A program made the position numbers and the translations under genes. Shown here one piece after another: positions 21,678 through 30,380 of a DNA stretch of 43,005 nucleotides. The notes beneath the pieces are model-generated. The model did no database searches, had not been told where the DNA came from, and saw nothing but the letters and a program-made list of their open reading frames with translations. Numbering within the stretch: position 1 is the first letter of the stretch; each line of letters begins with the position of its first letter. Location of the stretch: positions 1-43,005 of the forward strand of contig JBBSEZ010000021.1 in NCBI GenBank assembly GCA_038239195.1, in the 5' to 3' direction. The DNA comes from JBBSEZ01 sp038239195. GTDB taxonomy: Bacteria > Planctomycetota > Planctomycetia > Gemmatales > Gemmataceae.

Positions 21678-22442
21678 ATGCCCGCCGACCCGTTCGACCT
21701 GACCGGCCGTCGCGCCCTCGTCACCGGCGCCACGCGCGGCATCGGGCTCGCCGTGGCGCAGGCCCTCGCGGCGCGCGGCGCCGCCGTGGCGATCACCGGC
21801 CGCAAGGCCGAGACCGTCGGGCCCGCCGTCGAACAGCTGCGCGCCGCCGGCGCCGACGCGCGCGGGCTGCCCTGCCATCAAGGTGACCCCGGCGCCATCG
21901 AACGGCTCTTCGCCCAGCTCGACGAGGCCGGCTTTGTGCCGGAGGTCGTCGTCGTCAACGCCGCCACCAACCCCTTCCTCGGCCCGCTGCTGAGCATCGA
22001 GCTCGACGCCTGGCGAAAAATCCTCGACGTCAACCTGACGGGGGCGCTGCTGACGGCGCGGGCGGCGGCGGCGCGCATGGTGGAGCGCAAGGCGGGCTCG
22101 CTGGTGTTCATGGCGTCGGTGGCGGGGATCGAGCCGATCGCGGGGCTGGGAGCGTACAGCGTCAGCAAGGCGGGGCTCCTTGGCCTCATGCGAGCCCTGG
22201 CCCGCGAGTTGGGGCCGAGCGGGGTGCGCGTCAACGCGCTCGCTCCCGGGCTGGTCGAGACGCGCTTCGCCGCGGCGCTGTTTCAGGATCAGGAGGCGTA
22301 TCGGCACATCGTCGATCAGGTGCCGCTCGGGCGGCACGGTCAGCCGAACGACGTCGCCGGGGCGGCGGTGTTCCTGGCGTCGGACGCCGCCGCCTACGTC
22401 ACCGGGCAGGTGCTCGTGGTCGATGGCGGGGGGCGCGTGTGA
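21678..22442 (+). CDS. Short-chain dehydrogenase/reductase (SDR)
   Basis: This is a 254-residue classical SDR. The cofactor loop is VTGATRGIGLAVA (T-G-x3-G-I-G), the N-N-A-G position reads VNAATN, and the catalytic Ser-Tyr-Lys set is visible as FMASVAG and YSVSKAGL. GRHGQPNDVAGAAVFLASDA and VTGQVLVVDGG are typical of the FabG-like subgroup, which uses NAD(P)H on keto or hydroxyl substrates. The residue after the first Gly (A) and the R downstream favour NADP(H), weakly. The substrate is unknown. The ATG at 21678 follows GAGGGG. Confidence 0.9.
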   Translation: MPADPFDLTGRRALVTGATRGIGLAVAQALAARGAAVAITGRKAETVGPAVEQLRAAGADARGLPCHQGDPGAIERLFAQLDEAGFVPEVVVVNAATNPFLGPLLSIELDAWRKILDVNLTGALLTARAAAARMVERKAGSLVFMASVAGIEPIAGLGAYSVSKAGLLGLMRALARELGPSGVRVNALAPGLVETRFAAALFQDQEAYRHIVDQVPLGRHGQPNDVAGAAVFLASDAAAYVTGQVLVVDGGGRV

Positions 22443-22476
22443 GGGGCCAGCCGGGAAGAGGAGGGCGAGGCCACAG

Positions 22477-22630
22477 AAGAACTCGAACAGAAGGTAACGA
22501 AGGCAACGAAGAAAGAAGAAGAGGAAGGGGCCCGCGGCGCACCGCGAGAGCAAGGGGCGGAGGGAGAAAGGCCGCCCTATCTTCTCCTCTTCTTCCTTCG
22601 TTGCCTTCGTTGCCTTCTGTTCGAGTTCTT
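22477..22630. repeat. 50-bp inverted repeat
   Basis: The left arm begins AAGAACTCGAACAGAAGG at 22477 and continues with CAACGAAG-type units to about 22527. The right arm (about 22581-22630) is its reverse complement with only a few mismatches. A GC-rich spacer of about 53 bp lies between. The transcript would form a very stable hairpin. The repeat sits in the 229-bp space between the convergent SDR and membrane-protein genes. The purine-rich AAGGCAACGAAGG units differ sharply in composition from the host DNA. Confidence 0.85.
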
Positions 22631-22671
22631 GCGCAGGCTCGGCGGGAGCGTCGCTCTCCTACCGGCGAGGC

Positions 22672-23145
22672 TCAGCCAGCCCCCGCGCCCAGCGTCACCA
22701 GGCCGGTGACGTAGACCGCGCAAAGCCCCCAGGCGAGCGCGCCGAGGAGCGCCCCGAGGGCGGCGTAGCGGACGGCGCGATCGAACGAGTGGAGGCGGGC
22801 CCCGTGGAGCAGCCCGCCGAGGGCGGCGCCGATCACCCAGCCGTGCGGGTCGTGGAGAGGCAAGAGAGTGCTGCCGAGCAGGGCGCCGGCGAGCGGGGCG
22901 GCGTAGCGCCAGCCGTGGCGGGCGGCGAAGAGCCCGGCGAGGGCCCCGGCGAGGGCCAGCGCGGGGGGCAAGAAGAGAAGCAGGACGAAGCCTGCGGCGA
23001 GGTCGTGGCGCGCGGCAGCAGCGAGCCCGGCGACGGTGCCGAGCAAGGCGCCGGCGGCGGCGTATTCCCTGGTGGGCCAGGTGATGCGCCGGACGGGCGG
23101 CGACCAGGTGAGCGAGAGCGCGAACGGTCTGCTTTGAGGGAGCAT
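22672..23145 (-). CDS. Small multi-pass membrane protein
   Basis: The 157-residue product has about four to five hydrophobic, Ala/Gly/Leu-rich segments (AAAGALLGTVAGLAAAA, FVLLLFLPPALALAGALAGL, YAALGALLGALAWGLCAVYV). Charged loops are short. No motif identifies a function. The ATG at 23145 follows a GGAGGG-like stretch on the minus strand and begins the soluble N-terminus; the frame is open upstream to 23286 through low-complexity sequence, and an ATG at 23184 is the alternative. The gene is convergent with the SDR gene. Confidence 0.6.
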   Translation of the reverse strand: MLPQSRPFALSLTWSPPVRRITWPTREYAAAGALLGTVAGLAAAARHDLAAGFVLLLFLPPALALAGALAGLFAARHGWRYAAPLAGALLGSTLLPLHDPHGWVIGAALGGLLHGARLHSFDRAVRYAALGALLGALAWGLCAVYVTGLVTLGAGAG

Positions 23146-23685
23146 GGGCCCTCCGGGACGTGCGGGCGGGCCGGCTTGTATCATGGGGGCGGGGGGCGAG
23201 GAAAGGCCAACTGCCGGCCTTGCGTGCTCGCGGTTTCGGTTCGACGGAAGGCCATTGCTCACCCGAAGGGGGCCCACCCGCGACAACCGAGTTGGCGTTT
23301 CGCCCGGGCCAGGTCTTGCCCGGCCTGCTGTTCAACGAACCGATGCGCGTCGAGGCCTGGCCCTCGTCGATGAGGCGCATCGCATGGCGTGGTCGCCCGA
23401 GCAGATCGTTGGGCAGGCAGCGATCTTCAAAGACGGTCGAGGTGGGGCTGGCCCCGGCGACCAACAGTTTCCGCGGCAATGCGGGCGGAGGGGCCATCTC
23501 GGCGAGCTCGGGCGCACGAAGCAGCTTTTCGGGGGCCGTTCGAGAAGCACGCGACGGACGGCACCGCCGGGACGTTTAGCCGGCGCCCTGGAGAGCTCCC
23601 GCGGACCGCCGCGAAACGACCTCGGTGGCGGCGCTCGATCTCTGCTACACTGCACGCGTTCGCCCCGGCCCCTGAGGGAGCGCGC
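23146..23685. other. 540-bp intergenic region, no gene recognised
   Basis: The region lies between the divergent membrane-protein and luciferase-like genes. Frames are open on both strands, as is usual at this GC content, but none gives a convincing protein. CGATGCGC near 23339 and GCGCATCG near 23374 can pair across about 26 bp. A TACACT -10-like box at about 23645 precedes the downstream gene without a clear -35. It could be a decayed gene. Confidence 0.4.
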
Positions 23686-24834
23686 GTGCAATACTATTTC
23701 TTCCACCTGATGTCCTGGCCCCACCTCGCGGCCGACTTCGCCGACCAGCACGACTCCGCCTGGGTGTGGTTGCCCAACGCGCTGTACGACCCCGTCAAGG
23801 GGCACGACCTCTACCGCGAGTACGTGGACACTCTCGCCTACGCCGACGAGCTCGGGTTCGACGGCATCTGCGTCAACGAGCACCACCAGAACGCCTACGG
23901 CCTGATGCCCTCGCCCAACCTGATCGCGGCCGCGCTCACTCAGCGCACGAAGCGGGCCCGCATTGCCGTCATCGGCAACGCTCTGCCGCTGTACAACCCG
24001 CCCCTGCGCGTGGCCGAGGAGCTCGCCATGCTCGACGTGTTGAGCGGCGGGCGGCTCGTCGCCGGGATGGTCGTCGGCGGGGGGCCCGAATACTTCTCCT
24101 ACAACATCGACCCCACCACCGCGCGCGAGAAGTTCCGCGAGGCGCTCGACCTCATCCTCAAGGCCTGGACCACGCCCGGGCCCTTCCTGTGGAACTCGAA
24201 GCACTACTTCTTCCGCTACGTCAACCCCTGGCCTCGGCCGTTGCAGCAGCCTCACCCCCCTATCTGGATACCCGGCGCCGGTAGCCTCGAAACCATCGAC
24301 TTCGTGGCCCAGCGGCGCTTCGCGTACATGGGCATTCCCTACTTCCACCTCGACGTCTTCCGCCGCGTTTTCGACCAGTTCCGTGAGGCCTGCCACAAGG
24401 TCGGCTACACCGCCGCGCCCGAGCAAATGGGCTGGGGCGTGCCGATCTACGTCGCCGAAACCGACAAGCAGGCCCGCGAGGAGTTCGAGCCGCACCTGTG
24501 GTACTTCGTGCGCAACCTGCTCAAAGGGATCATGCTGTCCCCGCCCGGCTACACCTCGCCGCGCTCGGCGCTGGCCATGCTGAAGAACCGCAAATACTTC
24601 CTCGCCGAACAGGAAACGTGGGACGACGTCGAGAGGGGCGTGTTCGGCATCGTCGGCAGCCCGCAGACGGTGCGCCAGAAGCTCGAGCGCTATCAGAAGG
24701 AGCTCGGCGTCGGCGTCGTGCTGACGGGGTGCCAGACGGGCGCGCTGCCGCACGAGTTGGCGCGCAAGAGCATGGAGATGCTGGCGCGAGAGGTGTTGCC
24801 CCACGTGCGCGGGGCGGCGAGGCCGTCCGTTTAG
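23686..24834 (+). CDS. LLM-class flavin-dependent oxidoreductase (luciferase-like)
   Basis: This 382-residue protein has the bacterial-luciferase TIM-barrel pattern. Visible are YADELGFDGICVNEHHQNAY (flavin-side strand with E-H-H), RIAVIGNALPLYNPPLRVAE, ELAMLDVLSGGRLVAGMVVG and the substrate-side PHPPIWIPGAGS. LLM enzymes use reduced FMN or F420 to oxidise or reduce diverse substrates; which one is not readable here. The GTG start at 23686 is preceded by GAGGGAG and by the family's N-terminal YYFFHLMSWPHL. Similarity to the alkane or nitrilotriacetate monooxygenase subgroups is possible but not decided. It appears to be transcribed alone. Confidence 0.9.
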   Translation: MQYYFFHLMSWPHLAADFADQHDSAWVWLPNALYDPVKGHDLYREYVDTLAYADELGFDGICVNEHHQNAYGLMPSPNLIAAALTQRTKRARIAVIGNALPLYNPPLRVAEELAMLDVLSGGRLVAGMVVGGGPEYFSYNIDPTTAREKFREALDLILKAWTTPGPFLWNSKHYFFRYVNPWPRPLQQPHPPIWIPGAGSLETIDFVAQRRFAYMGIPYFHLDVFRRVFDQFREACHKVGYTAAPEQMGWGVPIYVAETDKQAREEFEPHLWYFVRNLLKGIMLSPPGYTSPRSALAMLKNRKYFLAEQETWDDVERGVFGIVGSPQTVRQKLERYQKELGVGVVLTGCQTGALPHELARKSMEMLAREVLPHVRGAARPSV

Positions 24835-24836
24835 CG

Positions 24837-24853
24837 ACGCTTCGCAGAAGCGT
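24837..24853. repeat. Hairpin behind the luciferase-like gene
   Basis: ACGCTTC pairs perfectly with GAAGCGT around a GCA triloop, two bases after the stop codon. It resembles the other triloop hairpins of the window and could act as a weak transcription stop or mRNA 3' end. Confidence 0.6.
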
Positions 24854-24956
24854 GGGACAAAGTGGCAACAAAGATTCAAGATCGGCAGCCCCGCCGACAG
24901 ATGAAAGAGAGGAGCCCCTTTGTCGTTCGAGGCGTGGCCCCCTGGAGCTCGAACTG

Positions 24957-25688
24957 ATGCGACTCGTCCTGTGTTCGATTCTGTTGGCGGGCTGCCTGCC
25001 TGCGGCGGCCCAGGCGACGGGGCCGCTGGGCTCGTACCTCTACCAGCCCGCGTTTGCCATCGACGAGGTGCTGCGCTGCCCCGCGGAGGCCTACGTGCCC
25101 CAGCCCGGCGACGTCATGCTGCGCCTCGACCACTCGAAGTTCTGGCGGATCACCCACTACATGGCGCTGGCCTTCGACCCGAACGGCTCCGCCATCGTGT
25201 TCGCCCGCCCCGATGGCACCCCGGCCGTGCTGGAGGCAGGCCCCAACGATACGATGTGGGTGAGAACGCTGGACGTGCTGCCGCACTTTCAGGAATACGC
25301 CGCCGAAGGGAGGGTGTGGGTTCGCAGGCGGCGCGTGCCGCTGACCCCCGAGCAGTCGTGCAAGCTGACGGCGTTCGCCCTGGCCCAGGACGGCAAGCTC
25401 TTCGCCCTGCATCGCCTGGGCATCCAGCTCACGCCCTTCCGCACCCGAGGGCCTCTCCGCACGCGCTTCGTGGGCAAGTCGAATGCCGACCGCCGCGCTT
25501 ACTTCTGCTCCGAGTTAGTCTGCGAGTCCTGCATCGCCGCGGGGCTGCTCGACCCGGAGCGCACGCGCCCGTCCGCCACCTACCCGCACGACCTCTTCTA
25601 CGGGCGCTCGTACAACCCGTTCATCGACGCCCACCTCGACGTCAACGATCACTGGTTCCCGCCGGCCCGCTGGGTCAGTCATCCGTAG
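24957..25688 (+). CDS. YiiX-like permuted NlpC/P60 cysteine hydrolase, lipoprotein
   Basis: The 243-residue product starts with a lipoprotein signal (MRLVLCSILLAGC, lipobox L-A-G-C at 10-13). The mature part has the circularly permuted papain-like pattern of YiiX/YebB: PQPGDVMLRLDHSKFWRITH with His67 in ITHYMALAF, and later AYFCSELVCESCIAAGL with Cys184 as the likely nucleophile. These enzymes hydrolyse or transfer amide or ester bonds in peptidoglycan or lipids. The ATG at 24957 was chosen for the signal peptide; the frame is open far upstream. The protein should sit on the periplasmic side of a membrane. Confidence 0.8.
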   Translation: MRLVLCSILLAGCLPAAAQATGPLGSYLYQPAFAIDEVLRCPAEAYVPQPGDVMLRLDHSKFWRITHYMALAFDPNGSAIVFARPDGTPAVLEAGPNDTMWVRTLDVLPHFQEYAAEGRVWVRRRRVPLTPEQSCKLTAFALAQDGKLFALHRLGIQLTPFRTRGPLRTRFVGKSNADRRAYFCSELVCESCIAAGLLDPERTRPSATYPHDLFYGRSYNPFIDAHLDVNDHWFPPARWVSHP

Positions 25689-25795
25689 GGCGAGTGGGCC
25701 CCTGGCCCGTCCCTGAATGCGCCTTCCTCGCCCTCGCCGCTCTCCTACAATGCCCTCGCGTCGCCGTCCGCCTTGTGACACGCGAGGGCACTCTC

Positions 25796-26632
25796 TTGTT
25801 CGACCTGTTCAAAAAGCTCCGCTACGGCGCCCGCGTCCTCCTGGCCGGCAAGGGCCAGACCGAGGTCCTCGACCTCGCCGGCCGCGCCACCGTCCTCATG
25901 TCCGGCGGCGAGGGCCCGCCCTTCGTCTATCTGCACAGCAGCCTCGGCGAGTCGTTTCGCTGGCTGCCTTTCTACCAATCGTGGGCCCGGCATTTCACCG
26001 TCCACGTCCCCACCCATCCCGGCTTCGGCAAGAGCGGGGGGCTCGAGCTCATCGACAACGTCGAGGACCTGGCCTTTCACTACGTCGAGCTGTTCGACGC
26101 ACTCGGCCTGGGAGAAGTGGTCCTCGGAGGGACCAGCCTGGGCGGCTGGATCGCGGCCGAATTTGCGGTGCGTTGGCCGGAGCGCGTCAAGAAGCTGTGG
26201 CTCTCGGGGGCGCTGGGGATGTGGGTGGAGGAGCAACCGCTGCCCGACCTTTTCCGGTTCATGGCCCAGCCGGCGAAACTGCGCGAGCTGCTGTTCCACG
26301 ACCCCGAGGGCTACGTGGCGAAAATGATCGTGACCGACGAGCCCGACGACGAGCGCCGGATGATGGGCTATCAGTCGATGACCGCGTTGGCGCGCGTCGT
26401 ATGGGAAAGGCCTTATAGCCCCAAGTTGCCCGCCCGCCTGCGCCGCGTCCAATGCCCCACGCTCTTGCTCTGGGGCGAGGACGACCGGTTGGTCCCCCCG
26501 GCCTACGGCGAGGCGTATCGGAAACATCTGCCTCACGCCGAGTGGAAGACGATCCCAAACTGCGGGCACCTCGGCATGTTCGAGAAGGAAGCGGAATTCG
26601 TCCAGGCGGTGACGCAGTTCGCCCGCGGATGA
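25796..26632 (+). CDS. Alpha/beta hydrolase
   Basis: This 278-residue alpha/beta-hydrolase has a complete catalytic set: nucleophile elbow GGTSLGGW (Ser114), acid Asp230 in WGEDDRLVPP, and His258 in NCGHLGMFE. The oxyanion region reads YLHSSLGES. The family covers esterases, C-C hydrolases and lactonases, and the sequence does not decide. The start is uncertain: a TTG at 25796 has GAGGG nine bases upstream and is preferred; a GTG at 25775 would add seven residues but has no ribosome-binding site. It lies 107 nt behind the YiiX-like gene and converges on dapL. Confidence 0.85.
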   Translation: MFDLFKKLRYGARVLLAGKGQTEVLDLAGRATVLMSGGEGPPFVYLHSSLGESFRWLPFYQSWARHFTVHVPTHPGFGKSGGLELIDNVEDLAFHYVELFDALGLGEVVLGGTSLGGWIAAEFAVRWPERVKKLWLSGALGMWVEEQPLPDLFRFMAQPAKLRELLFHDPEGYVAKMIVTDEPDDERRMMGYQSMTALARVVWERPYSPKLPARLRRVQCPTLLLWGEDDRLVPPAYGEAYRKHLPHAEWKTIPNCGHLGMFEKEAEFVQAVTQFARG

Positions 26633-26709
26633 CGCCCCCGGTGAGGCGCGCCGCTCCAGCGCGCGACACGGACGGCACGAGGCCGTTCCATGCTGCTCCG
26701 TGCTGTCCG
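26633..26709. other. Convergent spacer with a palindrome
   Basis: Between the convergent hydrolase and dapL genes, GCGCGC at 26646-26651 pairs with GCGCGC at 26659-26664 around a loop containing CTCC. It probably serves as a two-way stop. Confidence 0.45.
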
Positions 26710-27951
26710 TCAGAACTGAAGCCCGAGCCGACCGAGGCGGTCGGCCGTCTCCGCCATCAGGGCGTCTTCCTCGGCCTCGTCCTTCGCCACGTAGGTCGCC
26801 GAAAAGCGCAGACACGCCCCGGCATCGTCCCACGGCACGCAGCAGATCGACTGCTCGGCGATGAGGAACTGCGACGCCTCCTCGGCGCTGGCGAACGTCC
26901 GGCCGGCGCAGGCCTTGGGAGTGGGAACGTAGAGAAAGTAGGTCCCGCTCGGCATCTTGGCCTGGAAGCCGACCTTCTTCAGCACCGCCACCAGCTTCTG
27001 CAAGCGGCGGCGATACTTCTCGCGGATGGCGTCGGCCAGCTCGGGGTGTTGGAGGGCGACGGCGGCGGCGTGCTGGATCGCCATGAACTGGCCGGAGTCG
27101 CAGTTGTCCTTGACGTCGGCGAAGGCCTGCACGATCTTGGGATGGCCGGCCACGAAGCCCATGCGCCAGCCGATCATGTTGAAGCCCTTCGACGTCGAAT
27201 GCACCTCGACGCCGACCTCCTTCGCCCCCTCCACCTGGAGAAAACTCAGCGGCGGGCCGTCGTAGCTCAAGAGGACGTGGGCGGCGTCCTGCACGATCAC
27301 GATCTGGTTGGAGTGGGCGAAATCGACGACGCGCCGGTAGAAGTCCCGCGTTGCCGTCGCCCCCGTCGGGCTGTTGGGGTAGTTCAGCACCATCAGCTTG
27401 GCGCGACGGCGGACGTCGGCGGGTATGGCGCCGAGGTCGGGATAGTAGCCATTCTCGGCCCGGAGCGGTAACTTGTAGACCTCCCCGCCGTAGTAGTGGG
27501 TGTGGGTGCCGGCGACGGGATAGCCGGGGACGGTCATGAGGGTCACGTCGCCGGGGTTGATGAAAACGGCCGGCAGGATGGCATAGGCTGGCTTGGAGCC
27601 GATGGCGTGATTGATCTCCGTGGCAGGGTCGAGCGCAACGCCGAAGGCCTTTTTCATGAAGCCGGCGGCCGCTTCCTTGAAGGCGGCGATGCCGTTGTCG
27701 GCGTAGCCGCGATTCTCGACGCGCTCGACTTCGCGCTTGAGGGCCTCGCGCACCAGGGGCGGGGCCATGTCGTCGTTCTCACCGATGCCGAAATCGAGCA
27801 ACTTGCGCTCGGGGTGGTCGGCGAGGGCTGCACGCTTGGCGCGTTTGATCTTCTCGAACTTGTAGATCTTGGTGTCCTTGCCGTAGTTGGCCCCGCCGAT
27901 GCGGTCGGCGAACAGGGACTGAAACCAGGGGTCGGCCGGTGCGTTGCTCAT
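26710..27951 (-). CDS. dapL: LL-diaminopimelate aminotransferase
   Basis: The 413-residue class I/II PLP aminotransferase matches DapL, which converts tetrahydrodipicolinate to LL-diaminopimelate in one step and so feeds lysine and peptidoglycan synthesis. Visible are SLFADRIGGANYGKDTKIYK, LLDFGIGENDDMAPPLVREA, VPGYPVAGTHTHYYGG, LNYPNSPTGA and the PLP-binding lysine in HSTSKGFNMIGWRMGF. The length fits the family. The start is the ATG at 27951 (MSNAPADPWFQ); an ATG at 27969 would add six residues, and neither has a strong ribosome-binding site. It is divergent from the sigma-factor gene at 28259. Confidence 0.92.
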   Translation of the reverse strand: MSNAPADPWFQSLFADRIGGANYGKDTKIYKFEKIKRAKRAALADHPERKLLDFGIGENDDMAPPLVREALKREVERVENRGYADNGIAAFKEAAAGFMKKAFGVALDPATEINHAIGSKPAYAILPAVFINPGDVTLMTVPGYPVAGTHTHYYGGEVYKLPLRAENGYYPDLGAIPADVRRRAKLMVLNYPNSPTGATATRDFYRRVVDFAHSNQIVIVQDAAHVLLSYDGPPLSFLQVEGAKEVGVEVHSTSKGFNMIGWRMGFVAGHPKIVQAFADVKDNCDSGQFMAIQHAAAVALQHPELADAIREKYRRRLQKLVAVLKKVGFQAKMPSGTYFLYVPTPKACAGRTFASAEEASQFLIAEQSICCVPWDDAGACLRFSATYVAKDEAEEDALMAETADRLGRLGLQF

Positions 27952-28258
27952 GGTGCGCGGGTGCTCCATCGGGAGGGCTTGCCGTCCCCGACAGCATAGC
28001 AACCGGCCCGGCGATCACCCAGAGGGGCGACGAAGCCCTGCGGGCCGTGCCGGCGGGAGCGGGGCCCGGAGGGCCGAGGAAGGTTAAAAAGAGAGGGGCG
28101 CCCTACCCCGATTTGCCCAGCCCGGGTAAAATGGAGCAACAAGCGAAGAGCGAGGGCGCCGAGAAGGACGGGAACGGGCAGGGTTCGCGCGAACGAGGAA
28201 ACGTACCGATTCGTAGAAACGCCAACCGCCCTCTGACACCATCGGGAAGGAAGCGCAC
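27952..28258. other. 307-bp divergent region between dapL and a sigma-factor gene
   Basis: No gene is seen. A small hairpin GGCCC-GGA-GGGCC lies at 28063-28075. A TAAAAT -10-like box at 28127-28132 points toward the sigma-factor gene without a clear -35. The rest shows nothing I can name. Confidence 0.4.
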
Positions 28259-28876
28259 GTGGCCCTGACCAACATGGACCGCGATCTTTTGCGGCGCTGT
28301 CTCGCCCACCAGCCCGGGGCCTGGAACGATTTCATCGATCGCTTCCTCGGCCTGATCTACCACGTCATCCACCACACCGCTCACCTGCGCAGCATCCCCC
28401 TCAAGCCGGAAGACACGGAGGACCTCGCCGCCGAGGTGCTGCTGCAGATCGTCGCCAACGACTACGCCACCCTCAAGCAGTTCAAGTGCAATAGCAGCAT
28501 GGCGACGTACCTCACCGTGATCGCGCGCCGCATCTGCGTTCACGAGCTGGCCCGCCGCAGCGCCGCCCGCGAGGTGCAACCCGCCAAGGAAGCGCCCCCC
28601 GAGCCCGAAGAGGAAGGGCCGAGCGGCAGCGTCGCCAACCTCGAAGCGCACGAAGAGGTCGAGAAACTGCTCGGCAAGCTCCCCAGCCGCGAGCGCGAGG
28701 TCGTCCGCCTCCACTACCTCGAAGGCCGCACCTACGAGGAAATCAGCACCGAGCTCAACATCCCCGTCAACAGCATTGGCCCCATCCTGTCCCGCGCCCG
28801 CAAGAAGCTGCGCGAGAACACCAAGAGCCCGCCCCCGCCTGCGCGGCGGCCCAGCCGGCCTCAGCCAATGGATTAG
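28259..28876 (+). CDS. RNA polymerase sigma factor, sigma-70/ECF family
   Basis: The 205-residue product has region 2 at about residues 20-95 (WNDFIDRFLGLIYHVIHHTA, EDTEDLAAEVLLQIVANDYA, MATYLTVIARRICVHELARR), a Pro/Glu-rich linker at about 100-122, and region 4 at about 130-190 (KLPSREREVVRLHYLEGRTY, EEISTELNIPVNSIGPILSR). The GTG at 28259 is preceded by GGAAGGA. No anti-sigma gene adjoins it; the neighbours are dapL (divergent) and purM (convergent). It is clearly different from the kinase-linked sigma factor at 4794-5360. Confidence 0.88.
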   Translation: MALTNMDRDLLRRCLAHQPGAWNDFIDRFLGLIYHVIHHTAHLRSIPLKPEDTEDLAAEVLLQIVANDYATLKQFKCNSSMATYLTVIARRICVHELARRSAAREVQPAKEAPPEPEEEGPSGSVANLEAHEEVEKLLGKLPSREREVVRLHYLEGRTYEEISTELNIPVNSIGPILSRARKKLRENTKSPPPPARRPSRPQPMD

Positions 28877-29144
28877 TTGCGGCCAACGCGCATCGCATCG
28901 AGACAGTATAGTGGCGGGCGTACGGCGGGGGAGACGACGTCTTCAACAAGCAACTGGTTCACCCGAACTGTCACCGCCAGATGCACAGGCAGGGGGCTGT
29001 AGAAGGAGACTGCTGCGTCTCGCAAGAGGCGTTGGAGATGCTCGAGCCGGATGAAGGGTAACTTTCAAGTCCCGTTCTTAGGGGAGGAGGTGGCGGCAAC
29101 GCCACCTCCTTACCCGACGAGTTGACGGCGCGCTCCACGCCGGC
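28877..29144. other. Convergent spacer behind the sigma-factor and purM genes
   Basis: These 268 bp contain no gene that I can support. The strong hairpin listed at 29085-29110 is the only structure found. Confidence 0.5.
29085..29110. terminator. Bidirectional terminator-like hairpin
   Basis: AGGAGGTGGCG pairs perfectly with CGCCACCTCCT (11 bp) around a GCAA tetraloop. It lies between the convergent sigma-factor and purM genes, 35 nt beyond the purM stop. No long T-run follows on either strand, as is common in GC-rich planctomycetes. Confidence 0.65.
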
Positions 29145-30242
29145 TCACTCGAACTCGACGCCCGGCTCGCCGGCGCGCACCTCGCCGATGACGTAGGCCG
29201 GCACCCCGTCTTGTTCGAGTTGCCGCACGATGCTCTCGGCGTAGTAATGGCTGACGACGAACACGAAACCGATGCCCATGTTGAAGACGCGGAACATCTC
29301 CGCCTCCTCGATGGCGCCCAGCTTCTGAATCCAGTCGAAGACCGGTGGCACCGACCAGCTCCCCTTGCGAAGGAAGACGCGCCGGCCGGGCGGCAGGATG
29401 CGGGGGACGTTGCCTTCGAGGCCCTCGCCCGTCACGTGGGCCAGGCCGCGCACCACCCGCCTCTTGGTCGGGTAGTGGCGCAACACGCTCTTGAGCACGC
29501 GGACGTAGATGCGCGTCGGCTGGAGCAGTTCCTCGGCGACGGTTCGGCCCAGTTCGGGGACGAAGTCGTGCGGCCCCAGGCCGGCGCGGTCGAAGACGAC
29601 CTTGCGCACGAGACTGTAGCCGTTGGAGTGCAGCCCGCTGGACGACAGGCCGACGACGAGGTCGCCGATGGCGATGGTTCGGCCGTTGAGGATGCGGTCG
29701 CGCTCGACGACGCCCAGACAGAACCCCGCCATGTCGTAGTCGCCCGGGGCGTAAAAGTCCGGCAGGATGGCGGTCTCTCCGCCGACGAGGGAGCAGTCGG
29801 CCTCCAGGCAGCCATCGCTGATCCCCTTGACGAGTTGGCCCGTCAGGGTGGGGTCGTCCTTGGGCATGGCGAGGTAGTCGAGGAACAGCAGCGGTTCGCC
29901 GCCGGTACAGAGGCAGTCGTTGACCGACATGGCGACGAGGTCGATGCCGACGGTGTCGTGCTTGCCGGCGAGGGCGGCGACCTTGAGCTTGCTGCCGACG
30001 CCATCGGTCGAAGAGACGAGGACGGGGTGGCGGTAGTTGCGGGCGAAGAGCCGGGTGTTGAAGTCGAGGCTGAACAGGCTGGCGAACCCGCCGAGATTGC
30101 CCAGGGCGCCGTCGAGGACGCGCGGGGAGTGGGTTCGCCGCAAGAGAGGGCCGATGGCCGCCATCGTCTGGTCGTAGACGTCGAGGTCGAGCCCGGCGGA
30201 GCGGTAGGTCAGGGGAGTGGTCGGCTCCTGCGGTTTGTCCAT
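29145..30242 (-). CDS. purM: Phosphoribosylformylglycinamidine cyclo-ligase
   Basis: This 365-residue AIR synthetase closes the imidazole ring of purines: FGAM plus ATP gives AIR. Visible are the ATP-binding STDGVGSKLKVAALAGKHDT, GIDLVAMSVNDCLCTGGEPL, LVGGETAILPDFYAPGDYDM, VGLSSSGLHSNGYSLVRKV and HVTGEGLEGNVPRILPPG. The N-terminus starts TYRSAGLDLDVYD, close to the family's 'Y-x-x-A-G-V-D'. The ATG at 30242 follows GGAGGG; upstream lies a strong hairpin (30267-30294). No other pur gene adjoins it. Confidence 0.95.
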   Translation of the reverse strand: MDKPQEPTTPLTYRSAGLDLDVYDQTMAAIGPLLRRTHSPRVLDGALGNLGGFASLFSLDFNTRLFARNYRHPVLVSSTDGVGSKLKVAALAGKHDTVGIDLVAMSVNDCLCTGGEPLLFLDYLAMPKDDPTLTGQLVKGISDGCLEADCSLVGGETAILPDFYAPGDYDMAGFCLGVVERDRILNGRTIAIGDLVVGLSSSGLHSNGYSLVRKVVFDRAGLGPHDFVPELGRTVAEELLQPTRIYVRVLKSVLRHYPTKRRVVRGLAHVTGEGLEGNVPRILPPGRRVFLRKGSWSVPPVFDWIQKLGAIEEAEMFRVFNMGIGFVFVVSHYYAESIVRQLEQDGVPAYVIGEVRAGEPGVEFE

Positions 30243-30266
30243 CGGGGGACGGCCCTCCAGCGGCGC

Positions 30267-30294
30267 GCCAGCCCTTCCTGGCAGGAGGGCTGGC
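30267..30294. promoter_or_regulatory. Hairpin 25 nt upstream of the purM start
   Basis: GCCAGCCCT pairs with AGGGCTGGC, continues past a bulged T with CCT/AGG, and closes on a GGC triloop. It would lie in the purM leader RNA just before the ribosome-binding site. It may be a member of the window's triloop hairpin family or a control element. Confidence 0.5.
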
Positions 30295-30380
30295 CGAAAA
30301 CGGTCGCACGAGGGCGCATGGTAGCACGTGGCGGAGGCCCGTCGCAAGCAAGAGCGGGGGAAGGGGTTAGAGAGGGGCGC

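Noticed and set aside
23160..23600. Remnant of a transposase (a peptide resembling WSPEQI is readable on the plus strand)
   Set aside because: The match is six residues long, with no DDE residues, terminal repeats or further similarity.
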